Shown here piece after piece: positions 43,828 to 55,962 of a stretch of DNA of 64,000 nt. The translations under genes were made by a program, and so were the position numbers. The notes under the pieces are model-generated. The model saw only the letters and a list, made by a program, of their open reading frames with translations. It had not been told where the DNA came from and did not search any database. The stretch's first letter is position 1, and each line of letters begins with the position of its first letter. This stretch comes from Prillingera fragicola (lineage: Eukaryota; Basidiomycota; Tremellomycetes; Trichosporonales; Trichosporonaceae), in NCBI GenBank assembly GCA_002335605.1, contig BEDY01000005.1, positions 1,674,001 through 1,738,000 of the forward strand, given 5' to 3'.

Positions 43828-44951
43828 TTAGGCCTGCCTCTGATCAGTCGTGTTGGCGACAGCAGGTATGGTGGCGGATTCTATGGGTCAGTTCAGGAGC
43901 CAAATAACTGAGAACATTGACACTCACCACTCGGAGGACGACTGGAGCCACCAGGTGTGTCACCATCGCGGGCGTGGAGCGCGTCGCAGCCATCCGACTC
44001 CTCTGCAGCCTTGAGTGGGTCCTCATCGCAGCTGATGTCGAGCTCATCGAGAGAGTCCCGCTCATCATGGCCGTCCATCAACCTGCTCGTGTCTTCCTCG
44101 TCATGGCAGTCTTACCCGTCCGCCTCAAGCCAGCCCACATATTCTATAAGCCGTCCCAAAGGATGCTCAATGGTGTCATACAGGCAGCGGACAAGCCATA
44201 GCCACTCGGTCGAGCCGGAGTTGATTTCATCATACATTTTGGCCAAGCCAGGCAGCGGGGGAGGGACGTAGACATTGGACTGTGGATGTCAGGAAACTGT
44301 GCTACACCTCGCAGAACTTTTTACGCGGATAAGAGTGTTGTTCGCAAGGCTTTCGGACTCCCAATCCTGCGACGCCATCCACAGCTCGCCGATATCTTTT
44401 GGAAAGAGTCGCGTCCGCAGCGACGCAAGCCATGGCAGACCCACAAATTCAGGGGGAATGGGGTCGTTAGAGGGCTCTGCAAAGAAACTGCACTTATCAG
44501 CTCCCCATCCGCCTCATGTCCCTCACCCTTTCCCTTGGCTTTTTCACTCGAGCAAAACTTGTACTCCCTGGCGCACAGCCAGTCGCACAGTCTCGGGACC
44601 AGCAGTGTCGTACCACGGCACTGCGTGCGGTGTCGGGCTACCGAGACATGCCAAGTAGGCTTTTAAGACCGGGAGATCGTCGTACGAGTGCTCGACAGAG
44701 AGCTCGACTACTCCGTTTGCAGACAGGTAGGGTGACATGCCTTCAAAGAGCTTGGAGAACGTCGTTGCTGGCGTAACACGCTTTTCAAAAACTGGCCGTG
44801 GTGGACTGGTTGGCGAAGGCCAGGACGCATGGACAGCGAGTGGCGGCGACGGTTGAGATGGGGGAGTTCTTGATATTGCGACTTCTGTAGCTGATGGGCG
44901 TTCACTGAGGCCAACATTTTGTGGTGAGATATTGCGTGCAATATTGGGCAT
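43828..44951 (-). pseudogene. Tandem paralog A of an unknown family, interrupted by an in-frame TGA
   Basis: Aligned with the neighbouring paralog B, a five-exon model is visible: complement(join(43828..43880, 43928..44082, 44116..44279, 44325..44487, 44527..44951)), 960 nt. Exon 1 holds NGVVELSVEHSYDDLPV and AYLACLGSP; exon 2 FVGLPWLASL; exon 3 SNVYVPPPLPGL; exon 4 an acidic tail. At 44544-44546 codon 136 is TGA where B has TGG (Trp) in LLEWK; everything after it remains in frame with good splice sites. So it is either a recently inactivated gene, a 135-residue shortened protein, a stop-readthrough gene, or a base-call error. Function unknown; no known domain seen. Confidence 0.6.
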
Positions 44952-45393
44952 GGTGCATTGCAGGATGAACAAAGAGCATGAAGTGAGGAAGGGGTGGCAA
45001 CAACGCCTCGCACGGCTATAAAATCCCCGTCAAGGCAAATTCCTTGTCCCTCGCTTCCTTGCTTGCATGCCTTGGAGCTTAAGGGGACCCCGGAGACCGC
45101 ATCGACCTTGGATGGGGGCTTCCGGAATCTGTGTGACTGCCGATGCAGCGACGTGGGCTCCGCGGACAGGCTTCCACGCCCATCCTGTGGGGACAGTGCC
45201 CGTTGTGACAGCGAGTGCCAGGAGGGGCAGGTGTGTGAGGCAGGCCCGGGGTCTGACGAGGCAGCAAGCTACAGAACGCGGACATAGAAGAACATGACAT
45301 ACATGCAGCTAAAGCGTTGGGTGGGTTCAACTATCGCCTGGTTACGTGTAGTCTAGAATACCGACCAGCTGCCCTCGCACATACGCGTCTGAA
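44952..45393. other. Intergenic region between tandem paralogs
   Basis: 442 bases separating the start of paralog A from the end of paralog B; no gene seen. Confidence 0.45.
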
Positions 45394-46716
45394 TCAGGCA
45401 TCAGGTTGAGGGCCTGTAAAAACGGGCATCGCCCGCAGCTGGTCCACATCAGGTAACTCTCCAAGGTCGCGTTCGAAGAGAAGAAAGGCCCATTGCCCCT
45501 CACAAGGCTGTTGAGGGTCAGACGAACAAGAAGCTGATTCCACCCCAGGGCCACCAGCTGTAGCCTGTGGAGCATCGTACTCGACCGTGCCATCATCTCC
45601 CTGCGCAGGCATCCGGCTGCCGGGGTCGGAGTCGCCTGACCCTCCATCATCGTCATACTCGACCGCACCGTCGTCTTCGGGCTCTGATTCAAACTCGTCT
45701 TCAGAGCCGGACACACTCTCATCTTCCGACTCGGAAACGGCACCCGGAAACCGCGACAGGGAGTCCTCATCAACGTATTCGAGGGCCGTGTCGCCTCCCA
45801 CGCTCTCTTCATCTCGCCGGGACTTGAGCATACACTGTAGTAAGCAACCTAGTGGATGGTCGAAGAGCGTGTAGAGCTCGCAGGCCAACCACATCCACGG
45901 CGTCGTTCTTGGATCAAGTTTGTCGAGAGGGGGCACCAGACCGGGTAGGGGCGGAGGGTTGTATACGTTTGACTGGGCCTATCAGTTTCCAATTGCCAAA
46001 TCATCCACAGCCCAGACCAACCCGAAGAAGCCCGCGTTGCACATCCTCGACATTGCCGCTCATATCCCTGGCCGACGACCACAACTGGCCAATGTCCTCC
46101 CTATAAAGCCGCTCGCGAAGGGAGGCAAGCCAGGGCAGACCCACAAATTCGAGCGGGATCTCGTCGTTTGACGGCTCAAGAAACAGTCTATCAGTGTCAG
46201 CTTCACTCTGGTCAGCATGGGCGACTCACCCTTTGCCATCCTGCTTCCATTCGAGCAGCGATTCCACCCCGTTGCGCACTGCCTGCCTCACCACCTCTGG
46301 ACTCGCGCTATCATGCCACGGCACTGTGGTCTTACTCGGACTGCCCAGGCAAGCCAGATAGGCCTGGAAGCAAGGAAGTTCATCGTAGGAATGGTCGGGC
46401 AGCAGAGTAACGACGCCGTTGGGGGCGAGGACGGGCGAGGGTATACGGTACATTGCCGAGTATGTGGGCTGAGCTGCTCGATGGTCAACCTGAGGGGAGG
46501 ATGCCTTCAAAGACAATGGCGGCGTAGGGAGTGTAGATTGGCTGCGACGGTACAGTTAGCCAAGTCACGTCAGAACAATGGGACATGTTTGACATACAGT
46601 TGGGGCTTGGCTTCGATGATCCGGCGTTTGGAAGCCGCATCGTTGCTGTCATCGCTGCTGGTGGTAGATTCCCCAGCAGACACTTTGCGGTTCATTTCAG
46701 CCTGAGAGCGCTTCAT
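45394..46716 (-). CDS. Tandem paralog B, hypothetical protein with acidic C-terminus
   Basis: Four exons, complement(join(45394..45978, 46043..46187, 46230..46541, 46598..46716)), 386 residues. N-terminus is charged and Ser-rich (MKRSQAEMNRKV). Then come NGVVTLLPDHSYDELPC, AYLACLGSP, EVVRQAVRNGVESLLEWK, FVGLPWLASL and SNVYNPPPLPGL, all shared with paralog A. The last 120 residues are highly acidic (SESEDESVSGSEDEFESEPE). The third intron uses a weak GTGCAA donor. HSYDELP with AYLACLGSP looks like a conserved helical domain, but I do not recognise the family. No signal peptide or membrane segment. Probably nuclear or cytosolic, lineage-specific. Confidence 0.65.
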
Positions 46717-46942
46717 GGTGGTATATTGCGTTGCAGAATGAGAGAGTGGTCAGAGTGTGAACGGAATGATTGAGTAGTGGGACAGCTGGCAGCCCTTCTC
46801 GGGTGGCAAATTGATTACGTAATATTCAATCAAGCAACATTGCCTTCAGCGCGCGCCTGATCTTTGCACTGCTCATCTCCATCCTTTTCCTCACCACCAT
46901 CCGTAAACAACCCTGCCGCTCGCCCCCCCTCCCACACCAGTC

Positions 46943-47048
46943 TCAAGAAGCTCGAGTTGCACCGCGATCCTTGCACCATGCGCAAACAATGCCAACCCCA
47001 CCCACCGAACTCAAGAAGCTCGAGTCCCACAGTGATCCTTGCATCACC
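46943..47048 (+). repeat. Imperfect direct repeat, 68-bp offset
   Basis: Two copies of a unit beginning TCAAGAAGCTCGAG and continuing to ATCCTTGCA start at 46943 and 47011. The offset of 68 is not a multiple of three, so the copies are read in different frames; the duplication spans the likely start codon of the next gene. Confidence 0.6.
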
Positions 47049-48366
47049 ACTGCTCCTCCACCGATTTCCAGACAATCTAGCGCCATACCTGCTGAACGAT
47101 GCGGTGGAACTTCTCATAACCCAATACATTCTTGATGAGCTCGACTGGCTCGATAAGGAGCGTCGTCAGATCAGTCACTCGAAAAAGGACCGCTTCAGGA
47201 GAAAGCTGTCCCCAGGACAGTCGGCGGACAAAGACGACAGCGCCTCCAAAAGTTCAATGGCAGTGTACCTGACCGGCCATTTGGCGGCAGAGAAGACAAT
47301 CCGCTGGGGCCAATTCGAAGACACTGTGCGTACCAAGGGCTCTACGTACGCTGAACTACAGGTCCTTCCGCGTTCAGACAAGGTGGGCCGTGTTCGATCG
47401 GACGCCGCGGCAGTTCGACGACTTCCTGCAGAGGTCAACGTTGTGGTGATGTGTCTGGACGGCTCATACGCGAACGAGCTTGCCTCTCAACTGAGCAGGG
47501 ATCGGGTGGAGTTCATTCAACCTTCATCACCAAGCACAGAGCGTAGCTGGCGTCAATGGCAGATCCTGGAAGAGCAGCTTCGGCGCTGTCTGCAGCTGCA
47601 GATCTACCGTCAGCCTGGTGATGCACCAACCACTGGCCGGACGCGTGATCTGGAGAGTTCATCCAATCCGTCACGTTTCCAAATTGAAGCGTTCGTGGAC
47701 ACCGGTCATCTTCCAGGCGCATCTGGGGTCGAAGGTCGCTTGCCCCTGGGTGGTGCCTACCGAGCTGGCACCCTCCCAGCACCTGTGACCACGGCCATCA
47801 GTCGGACGTGTGAGTGGGAGCTCCACAACGCCCAACACGCATCAACCAACCGCACACGCCCGTCACCACCCAGCGCTGCGCCTACGAACCCAACCCCCGC
47901 CCCTTACTTGTGGCCCGCTGGCCAGACGCCGTTCAGCGCCGAGAAAGATCCTGGGCTTCGCTTCGTAGGCCAGGTGAACCCGCTTCTCGACAAGCCACCT
48001 ACAAGCGAGTACCTTGCAGACGCTGTCATTGCACTCGACTTTCGAAACTTCGTGAAGGAGTTGGACCCAGGGAAGGTTGGGAAGGTTGCTGTCGGTATCA
48101 CAGCCGATCGAGTCATGAGTCTTCGCATGCGGCATGTTGCCGACGAGTTCGGCAAGGCAAACGAACATCTTGACGGGCCGCCCCGCGTCTTGTCCCTCTG
48201 GGTGCAGAAGGAGGGCGGATGGGGTAAAGCACTGTATCGGACCCCGCTTCAAGGGTGCAAACAAGTGAAAGCCAAGAGGGGTGCCCTGGTCGCGGACCCC
48301 GGTCGGGCCAACCTGTGGGCGGGAGCTCTCGCCTGGTACGCGGATGGCGGCCACAAGAAGCCTTGA
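46978..48366 (+). CDS. Long intronless hypothetical protein
   Basis: Open for 463 codons from the ATG at 46978 (462 residues; the frame is open a further 38 codons upstream but without an ATG). A segment near the N-terminus, APYLLNDAVELL followed by DELDWLDKE, resembles the domain of paralogs A and B (SPYLSANGVVEL then DDLPVLKAYL), suggesting distant relationship. The rest has a basic stretch (SKKDRFRRKL), a Pro/Thr-rich linker and a C-terminal part ending in ALAWYADGGHKKP. No known domain, signal peptide or membrane span. It is divergent from paralog B across 261 bases. Confidence 0.55.
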   Translation: MRKQCQPHPPNSRSSSPTVILASPLLLHRFPDNLAPYLLNDAVELLITQYILDELDWLDKERRQISHSKKDRFRRKLSPGQSADKDDSASKSSMAVYLTGHLAAEKTIRWGQFEDTVRTKGSTYAELQVLPRSDKVGRVRSDAAAVRRLPAEVNVVVMCLDGSYANELASQLSRDRVEFIQPSSPSTERSWRQWQILEEQLRRCLQLQIYRQPGDAPTTGRTRDLESSSNPSRFQIEAFVDTGHLPGASGVEGRLPLGGAYRAGTLPAPVTTAISRTCEWELHNAQHASTNRTRPSPPSAAPTNPTPAPYLWPAGQTPFSAEKDPGLRFVGQVNPLLDKPPTSEYLADAVIALDFRNFVKELDPGKVGKVAVGITADRVMSLRMRHVADEFGKANEHLDGPPRVLSLWVQKEGGWGKALYRTPLQGCKQVKAKRGALVADPGRANLWAGALAWYADGGHKKP

Positions 48367-48563
48367 CATTCAATTAGTTGTAATTCAGTAAAGTTAGTAC
48401 GCGCAGAGCCGGTTTGTATCGCAGTCACTAGTACCTGGTGCATGCCATGCACCACATTGATTGCTTTGGTACGCGCCGTCATCTGCAGACCAGCGACTGG
48501 AGCAATGGCTTTCTCTCAGCGATCGCCTTTTAGTGTTTCTGTCCCCCTGGACGTGCGTGCGTC

Positions 48564-51500
48564 CTACCTCCCCACCATACTCCCCCTCCTCGCGCGCCCA
48601 ATGGCAGCATCCTCCTGGGTCCCCGGCGCGCCCCAGTCCCCGGCAGCAGACAGCTCTGGGAAACTCCCATTCGCGGCCATATGCCGGAGTTCATCGGCGA
48701 GCAACTTGCTGTAGTCGAAATCAGGCTCGACACCGTGCACGCCCTCGCTGGCGTGGACCTCGAGCGACTCGGACGTGAGGCGGATGACTTCGGCGAGCTG
48801 GGCTTCGAGGTACGCGCCGAAATGGCCTTCGTCGGCCATGCGGTAGAGAATGTGGACGGCGCGGTGGAAGCGCGCCCTGTATGCGTCGGCAGCGACTGAG
48901 GGCGCGGCCACGTCCGTGATCAGCAACGTCGCTAGGACGGTGATGGTCGAGAAGAGGAAGGTCAGGGCATGGCACTTGATGAACGCGGCAGTGAGCCACT
49001 GGGGCGACGTAGAAAACGACGCCACGACGTCGACGAGTGCGCACGCGAGTTCACCGCAGTGCGTGCCGCAGGCCTCGTCATAGTTTAGACTGAGGATCTG
49101 GGGGCGATACAGCAAGAGCTGGGTGGAGAGCATGATTGCACGGGTAATCATGAATTGCTGGTCGGCCATGAGTCCACTCCCCTTTGTGGCTGCCCAGGTT
49201 CTGTCCATGCCCTCGAGACAAGCGCTGATACGCGCGTCAAGCGCCTCGACGGCCGCGAGCCTCTCGGAGCGCGGCAGAGTGACCCGCGTGAGCACGTCCC
49301 AGGCATCGCCCATGAAATGCGCGCTGGCGAGGTATCCCTCCAGGAATGGCATGATGGTCGACGTCTTTGTGGGCGGAGGCAGCGGCTTGTTTGGATAGAC
49401 GTCGACGTCGTTGACAGCAGCCGGGACGCCAATGTCCACGTCCGCCCATCGGAGCGAGTAGGGGCGCGCGTTGAAGAGGGACATGCGCCTGTCAAAATAG
49501 TAGACGCAGTACATGACTCGCTGCCGCATGTGGTTCTCGTACGGCGTCGCCGTAGCTGATGGGAGGTGCAGCCCCTGCAGCAAGCACTGGCGGGCTGCAC
49601 GCCCAATGGCAGCGTAGGCCGCGAGCATGTCGGCGGTGTATGCGAGGTAAAAGGCTTGGAGGAACAGGATTTGCGCGCCAGTCAAATCGTTTCCTGCTGT
49701 TGGCACTTGAGCACGCCCGACAAGCTCCTGCGCCATGCGATACCACACGTAGGGCGGACCCGGGTTCTCTCCCGGATCATACTTGACGGACCCCATCTCG
49801 CTGGGCTCGCTCTCAAGGTTGACACTCTTGCGGAGCGCGTCGCCCGCCGCGTAGATCGTCAGCAAGAGCGCGAGGCCCGGTGCCTCGGCCGCGGGCAGGA
49901 CGACACCAGTGGGTCCACCAATGACGTTGGCGACGGCTGCAGGGCCGCTGGCGCCAGGCGGCGGCAGAATTTGCGAGTAGATCCTGTGCGAGTACTCGCG
50001 CACCGCGTTGACGTTCACGATCGGGTGGTGCGGGTTGAGCTCACGAAAGTAAAATTCGAGATATGCCTCGTGCTGCGCGCGCGAGGGAAGGCGCACGGGT
50101 GTCGAGCCGCAGCGAAAGGTGATTGTCCCGTCTGCACGCTGAGGTGGCTCGGCGGGGGGCACGGAGAGCGCAGTCACCGGAGCCGGAGGGGGAGCGTGGG
50201 CAGCTCCACCTGCTGGTCAGCTCCACGTATGATACCGTGGGGCAACCCTTGTCTGGGAGAACTTACCGTTCATCTCGACGTCGGGCGCAAACGGCGGCAT
50301 GGCGATGCCAGCCGCTTCCATTGCGGCCTGCATGCGCGCAATGTGGGATTCCATGCCGTGGAGGCGGGTGAGGAGCTCGGCGGGCGGGGGGGTGCTGCCG
50401 GGCGACCGACCGGCGTTCGAGTTGGACACACTCACTCGACGCGAGCGCACGGGGCCAGCGGCCGGTCGCTGCGGTGGGCGGGGTGGAGCGAGGGACTGGG
50501 AGGGGAGCGGCGCGTTGACGATGGACGCACCGCCTGGCCCGCCCGGTGGGCCTGTTGGCTGGGTAATGTAGATGGCATTGTCCGAGTGCAAGCCAAACGG
50601 CGGGTGGGCGTCCAGGCGGACGTATGGGTCCGGGTGGTAAGCCTGCCCGGGCTCGTCGAGGAGGGAGCAGCGAAGGCCGAGGCGGGCACAGCGGGCGCAG
50701 GGCCGTGAACCAGAGCACTGGGGGTAGTTAGTATCGTGCTTGGTGCGATGGATGTGGGTTTCGTTCTTGCAAGGTCTTCGTGTATCACCAAGGCCGAGGT
50801 GCGAAGAAAATGGCCTAGACACCAGGAGGCAGTGACGAGCGCACGGCTTTCCCGAGCGCGCGAGCAGCAAACAATGACCCAGCAACACTCACCCTCGTTT
50901 TACGAGCGCGGCATCCATCACTGCAAGCATCAGCACGGCGCAAAGCCACCAGCACCACGAGATGCAAAACTCACCAAGCCTTTGGCGCATACTTCTTCCT
51001 CTTCTTCGGCTTTTCCCCGCGCGGGCCCTCGGGCGAGCTCCGCTGCCTCCCGCCCTCTGGACGCGGTGGTTCACGAGCATCACGCTCACGCCCGTCGCGC
51101 TCGTCGCGGACATCTCTTGACCTCGGCCTGTCGTTGCTTGGGTCCAGCTCGTCGCGCTCCCTACCGTCCCGCGACTCGCGAGAACCGCGCGAACCTCGGC
51201 GATCCCGGCGCTCCTCGGCGTGTTGCTCCTTCTGGCGGCCGTTGAGTCGTGGTGGGGACGCGGATCGCGAGAGATGGCGGCTGCTTCCCCCTGGCGAGCC
51301 GCCGCCAGAGACCGTCGTGCTCGTCCCCGGTGTCAATGCAAAGGCGTAGGGGTTGTAAGTCGCTGCCGCAGAGGCAATGGCCGCAATGCCACTGCGGGCC
51401 TGGGCTGCTGCAGTGCTGGCGCTGGCTGCTGCATCGCGGGCTGCTGCACTCCGCCCGGCGGAAGACGGTGGGGTGGGATGCGAAGTGGTGCTGGCGTGGT

Positions 51501-51663
51501 GTGCGTGGTGTGTGGGTCTGGGAGAGGATGGTGTCGTGATCGTTGTCGGTGGCGGAACGATGGTGGAATGTGACGGGCGGGGGTCGCGAGGGTGAGGCTC
51601 GTCGCGCGCTGAAGAAGACGGTGCGATATGGGATGGGGGACCCGGCGAGTGGTGTGCTGGCAT
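48564..51663 (-). CDS. Zn2Cys6 transcription factor with long Ser/Ala- and Arg/Glu/Asp-rich N-terminus
   Basis: Four exons, complement(join(48564..50212, 50267..50717, 50893..50920, 50975..51663)), 938 residues. The first 215 or so residues are low complexity (Ser/Thr/Pro/Ala, then RERD-type repeats) ending in KKRKKYAPKAC. The zinc cluster C-X2-C-X6-C-X5-C-X2-C-X6-C is split over three exons: CDGC with RARKTR from a 28-nt exon, then CSGSRPCARCARLGLRC. The fungal-specific middle domain follows: FYFRELNPHHPIVN, AIGRAARQCLLQGLHLP, then RMSLFNARPYSLRW. Nuclear DNA-binding regulator. It is the nearest regulator to the hydroxyquinol genes 6 kb away, so it may control them, but that is only positional. 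Confidence 0.87.
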
Positions 51664-54155
51664 GGTATGGTGGTGGTGAATTGACCACTATGCCTGCACT
51701 GTGGGGAGTGGAGAACAGGAATAGGAGAGATGCAAGGATGGAGTGGTGGTGTTGGTGGGGGATGAGAGAGAGACGTAGCAACAGGGATCTCGCCCTTGTT
51801 CCGTCAGCAATCCTACTCGTCTTGCTGCTTGTTGCCTCTTCCTGCTCCTGCGCTCTCTCTCGGTATCTGCTGCTGCTACCGCCTGTTCCTGTACCAAACA
51901 GTTCTGCTGCATGCTGCTGCTCTTACGCTACCGGCAATCAGCCTAGACAAAGGCTCCACAATCATGCTCCACACGACGACTGCTGCAGTGAACACTAACT
52001 GTCAGCAATTCACACCATCATCCCGCGTCCTCCTTTTGCCTCCCCCACTTTGCGTGTGGCTTGGCTGTGGGCTACGTGTCTCGGCGTCGCGGCTGCTCCC
52101 TCTCCTCTCCTCCCTCCCGGCCGCCGGCGTCCAGCGCTGCGCAAGTGTCCTGTTGCTCCGACCACATCGGACTAGCGGAACGTTCCGCCTATCAGCCTCG
52201 TCCACTGACAGTGGTTATTCGACATCCAGTGTCGACATTATTTCACATGAACAGCCGGCCCATGCTCCTACAGCTGGCCTACTGCCGATGCAAGCTCCCC
52301 AGCTCCCCATCAAGAATGAAACACGGAAGAGAGCTTGGTCGCCGCGCCGCCGTGTGCCGCGGACCACTGGCGACCTGTAGAGCCAGTCTAGTCGCCGTTC
52401 AAGGTGGGCATCCCGAGCCCGCATGTGGGCTGGGCTACCGGATCGACCGCAGCGGCCATTTAACTTGTCGTCATTGTCACCAGCCGAACAGGCAAACTAA
52501 ATGTCGCTCTTCGCTTCCTCTTCTCACCACATCAGCACATGCACATGCACATGCACATGCACATGCACATGCACACGTACACGCACACGCACACGCATGG
52601 GTCGCAGCACAGATCTCAACGCTCTAGTCACCGTCGAAGCGACGCCTAGACGCCGAGGCACCTCAAGCAGCGCGGCTGATGTTGCAGACACGTCCCTTCC
52701 CTGGCTGAAATCTGCCGAACAAGTTTCTGGTCGTCGCCGTATTCGCGCTCAATTGAGTATCCTATCCTCCGGGCCCGCTTCCCCTGCTGCATGCAGGATC
52801 TGTTCAACGCCAGGGTGGGGGAGACGAGGGAGACGAGGCCTGCTTCACTTGGCAAATGCACAAGCAGCAGCGGCAGCCAACCACAGCCCTGGCCGTTGCT
52901 CAATGGCACCGCGTGGGTCCGCGGAACAGCTCGACTGCCCACCCAGCGTTCCGACGGCGACCAGACTGTACCTGCCAGCTGCACCCGCCAAAAAGGAGAC
53001 ATGGTCATTTCTGTGAGGTGACGAAAGCCTGGCCCGAGTGCGATTCGACAGCACGCTCTGCTCGGTCCCGTATAGCTCGCGCCAGGTAGCACGGCGAACA
53101 GTGCCCGAACAACTCCACGCAGCCACGCTCCACACCGTCTCCATCATTCTCCGCGTTTATTCCGCCTTGCCCTAACAGTATCGTTCCGGACAGCACCTAC
53201 AGTGGGGCAAAGAGCAGGCCAAGCAACAGCCGAATCGAAGCGAGCAGCCTCAGGCCGCATGTGTCACCTCGTGTGAGACTGCTGGCGTGCTCCGGATGTG
53301 CGGCAGTAGTGCCACCATATTCGATATACAAACAGGATTGAACGAAGTAGCATCGATTGTGGCCCCCACGTGACCAGGGCTCGTGGTCGGTGATCGAACC
53401 TAGGCGCCGCTCGGCAGGCGTGCGGGCTTGGCGAAATCGCTATGTGGAATTGTTCCAAGCGACCGGACACCTCTGCTCCGAGCATGCTGGGTGTACGTGG
53501 TGTGGCTGTCGCTAGGAGCGCTGATACGAGCAGGGCAGGGCAGCAAGCGGAAAGCAAAGAGGTGCAGGAACGCGCGCGGTGACAGGAACACGACAATGAC
53601 GGCCGAACGGGTTCCTTATCGGCCATGTCGCGTGCGCTCTTTGTGGAAATCGCGTGGTGGCCCTGGCTCCAGTGGTCGCTGGAGTCAAGGTTGTATTTGT
53701 GGCTCTCCATCCGTTCAGTTGCCTTGCCTTGCTCTCATACCTACAGTCCTACATTGACGCATCGCTCAACGCTGTCGGGCCTCTTCTTTGTCATGTTCCA
53801 AGCTCGCTCTGGCTATTCTCCACACCGCGTCCCCGTTCGTTCGCAGGCCAAGATTGTGAAGCCGCCCAGTCTGTTCAATGCCATTTCTGCCACGCACGGT
53901 CTTACTCAACCCCCTCATTTTCTCTCACGATCCTATCAATGTTCCATCACTCGTTGAAGTGACCGTTACGGCGCAGGCGGGCAAAGAAACCCAAGCCCTC
54001 GCTGTTACTCAACACGCACAGCCTGCTGACTTCGCACGCACTATACCACGGACCACAGCATACAGATGCATACAGCCATTGCACAGCTTGACAACGATAT
54101 GACATATCCCTATGCTCCACCGCAAGAAGAGCCAACGACCACTACCACTGCTTGA
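51664..54155. other. Intergenic region of 2.5 kb with a microsatellite
   Basis: No gene is recognised. Open frames crossing 52.5 kb owe their length to the simple repeat there. Confidence 0.5.
52535..52598. repeat. Microsatellite (GCACAT)n grading into (ACGCAC)n
   Basis: About seven GCACAT units followed by ACGCAC-like units, 64 bases in all. It is in the long non-coding stretch upstream of the regulator gene. Confidence 0.85.
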
Positions 54156-55962
54156 CTACTTTTCAAACACCAACGCCCCCTTGGTCTGATTCTCCCTGGC
54201 CACATGGCGGCCGCCACTGCCATCACCCATGGCCAAGTCGGCATACCCGTTGTCGACGAGGTACTGGCGCCAAGCCTCGTCTTCCTTTTCGAGCATGTCC
54301 TTGCCCTTGTCCTGGACGAAGAAGAAGGTGATAATCACACCCAGCGCGCCGCAGCAGGCACAGATGATGAAGGTGTAGCGCTTACCGAGCTTGTTCTGGA
54401 TCGGCGTAAAGACTTGGGTGCCGACTGCCGCGCCAGTCTTCCCCCTGCGAGCGTGTGTCAGCGGGGGATCCCAGGGACTAGGGGGAGCTTACAGAGCAGC
54501 AGACAGGCCATAGCCGATACCCCGGATCGAGGTCGGGTACGACTCGGCAGAGATTGTGCCCTCCATGTTTCCCGGGCCAAAGTTGCCAGACGACATCATG
54601 AGGCCGCTGCGGCAGTCAGCGAGTGAACCATCCCCGGAGAGACCGCGGGCTTACTAGAGGACAATGAACGCGGGCATGACCTTTGTCACCTTGTCGTATG
54701 CCAGGCCGACGATCAGGCCAAAGATAATGTACCCTGTGAATCCCATCATGAGGAGGTTTTTGCGGCCCGTGTACTTGACGACAAACGCGCCTGGAGTGTC
54801 AGCACTCGCGACCGCTGGGCAATCCCGCCAACTCACCAGCAAACACGCCCGGGAGCGCAATCACCGCCAGCAACAAGTTCCACTCGAGGGTGCGCATGAG
54901 GCCCATCTTGGGCTGGATGTTGGCAATGATCAAGCTCGAGAAGATGCCGTTGGGGAATGTCACAAAGTCGTACAAAAACCACGTGCCTGCGGTGCCGATA
55001 AACGTCTTCCAGTACCGCTTGGCGACGAGGCGGTAGGGCTGGTGCCGCTTGATTGCGTTTTTGCGATACAGCGTCGAGTTGACCATGCGGATACGAAAGT
55101 AGAAGACCGACAGGGGGATGACAATGCCAATGGCCAGGAGGACGCGCCAGGTGTAGGCCAGGATGTACCGGTCGTGCTCGCTGTCTGTCCCGCCATAATG
55201 GCTGCCTCCGGCGATGAGCAGGAAAAGACTGATAACGATCGGTCCGCCGAGAGAGAGCATCAGGTTGGTCACGAGAATGAAGACTTTGCCCCTGTTGCGG
55301 CCAAACTTCTCGTTGCTCGCTTCAGAGGCAGACGTGCTGCAGGCGGGATACTCGCCGCCGACGCCGATGCCGACCAGGCCACGACACACGGTGAGCATCC
55401 AGAACATGCCGTCTTCAGCTGCTTGTCAGTGCTAGTCTGCAGAACATGGACGTACTCTTGCCACTTGCCGCAGTGCAGAGAATCGCCCCGAGGACGATGC
55501 AAAATGTCGTGCCGACGATTGCGGCTTTGCGGCCGACGAGATCACACACGACGCCGACTATCAGCATGCCAAGCACCTCACCGACGAGCAGCGAGTTGGA
55601 CACCCTCGTCGAGACGCTCGACGTGTATGTTGAGGTGTAGAGAATCTTCTACTCTAGAGTCAGGGTGCATGCCACTCGCCTCCACCGCCACTGTAACGCA
55701 CAAAGATGGCATTGATGACCGTCATGACATTGTTCTGGTCTCCGTCACTGATCAACGCAAAGCCAGTGGCCAGGATCGTAAAGTAGTCGGACCGCTTGGC
55801 GTTGTACGTGCTCACGCCAGCGAGCTCGCTGTTGCCGTCGCTTACGCTGTCTGCGTCGTGGGCGATGTGTTCCTCTACCTCCACATGGGTGGACTGGTCA
55901 TTGTGCTCGTCCCGGGACGCGGCTTTGTCGTAGGAGTTGGAGTGTTTGGGGAGGTCTGCCAT
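54156..55962 (-). CDS. MFS transporter, Git1-like (glycerophosphodiester/phosphate:proton symporter group)
   Basis: Six exons, complement(join(54156..54444, 54493..54606, 54655..54790, 54837..55418, 55456..55648, 55702..55962)), 524 residues. The N-tail leads into KRSDYFTILATGFALISDGD and NVMTVINAIF, characteristic of Git1 and its paralogs. Then come STRVSNSLLVGEVLGML, CDLVGRKAAI, GVGGEYPACSTSASE, GTAGTWFLYDFVTFPNG and SAESYPTSIRGIGYG. The junction at 55648/55702 is uncertain by a codon because several AGs are usable, and the one at 55418 may move by 3-9 bases. Likely a plasma-membrane importer of glycerophosphodiesters or a related organic solute. Closeness to the hydroxyquinol genes may be incidental. 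Confidence 0.87.

Noticed and set aside
52501..53016. 171-codon frame with Cys-Thr repeats
   Set aside because: Its length comes from the GCACAT microsatellite; no coding signature beyond it.
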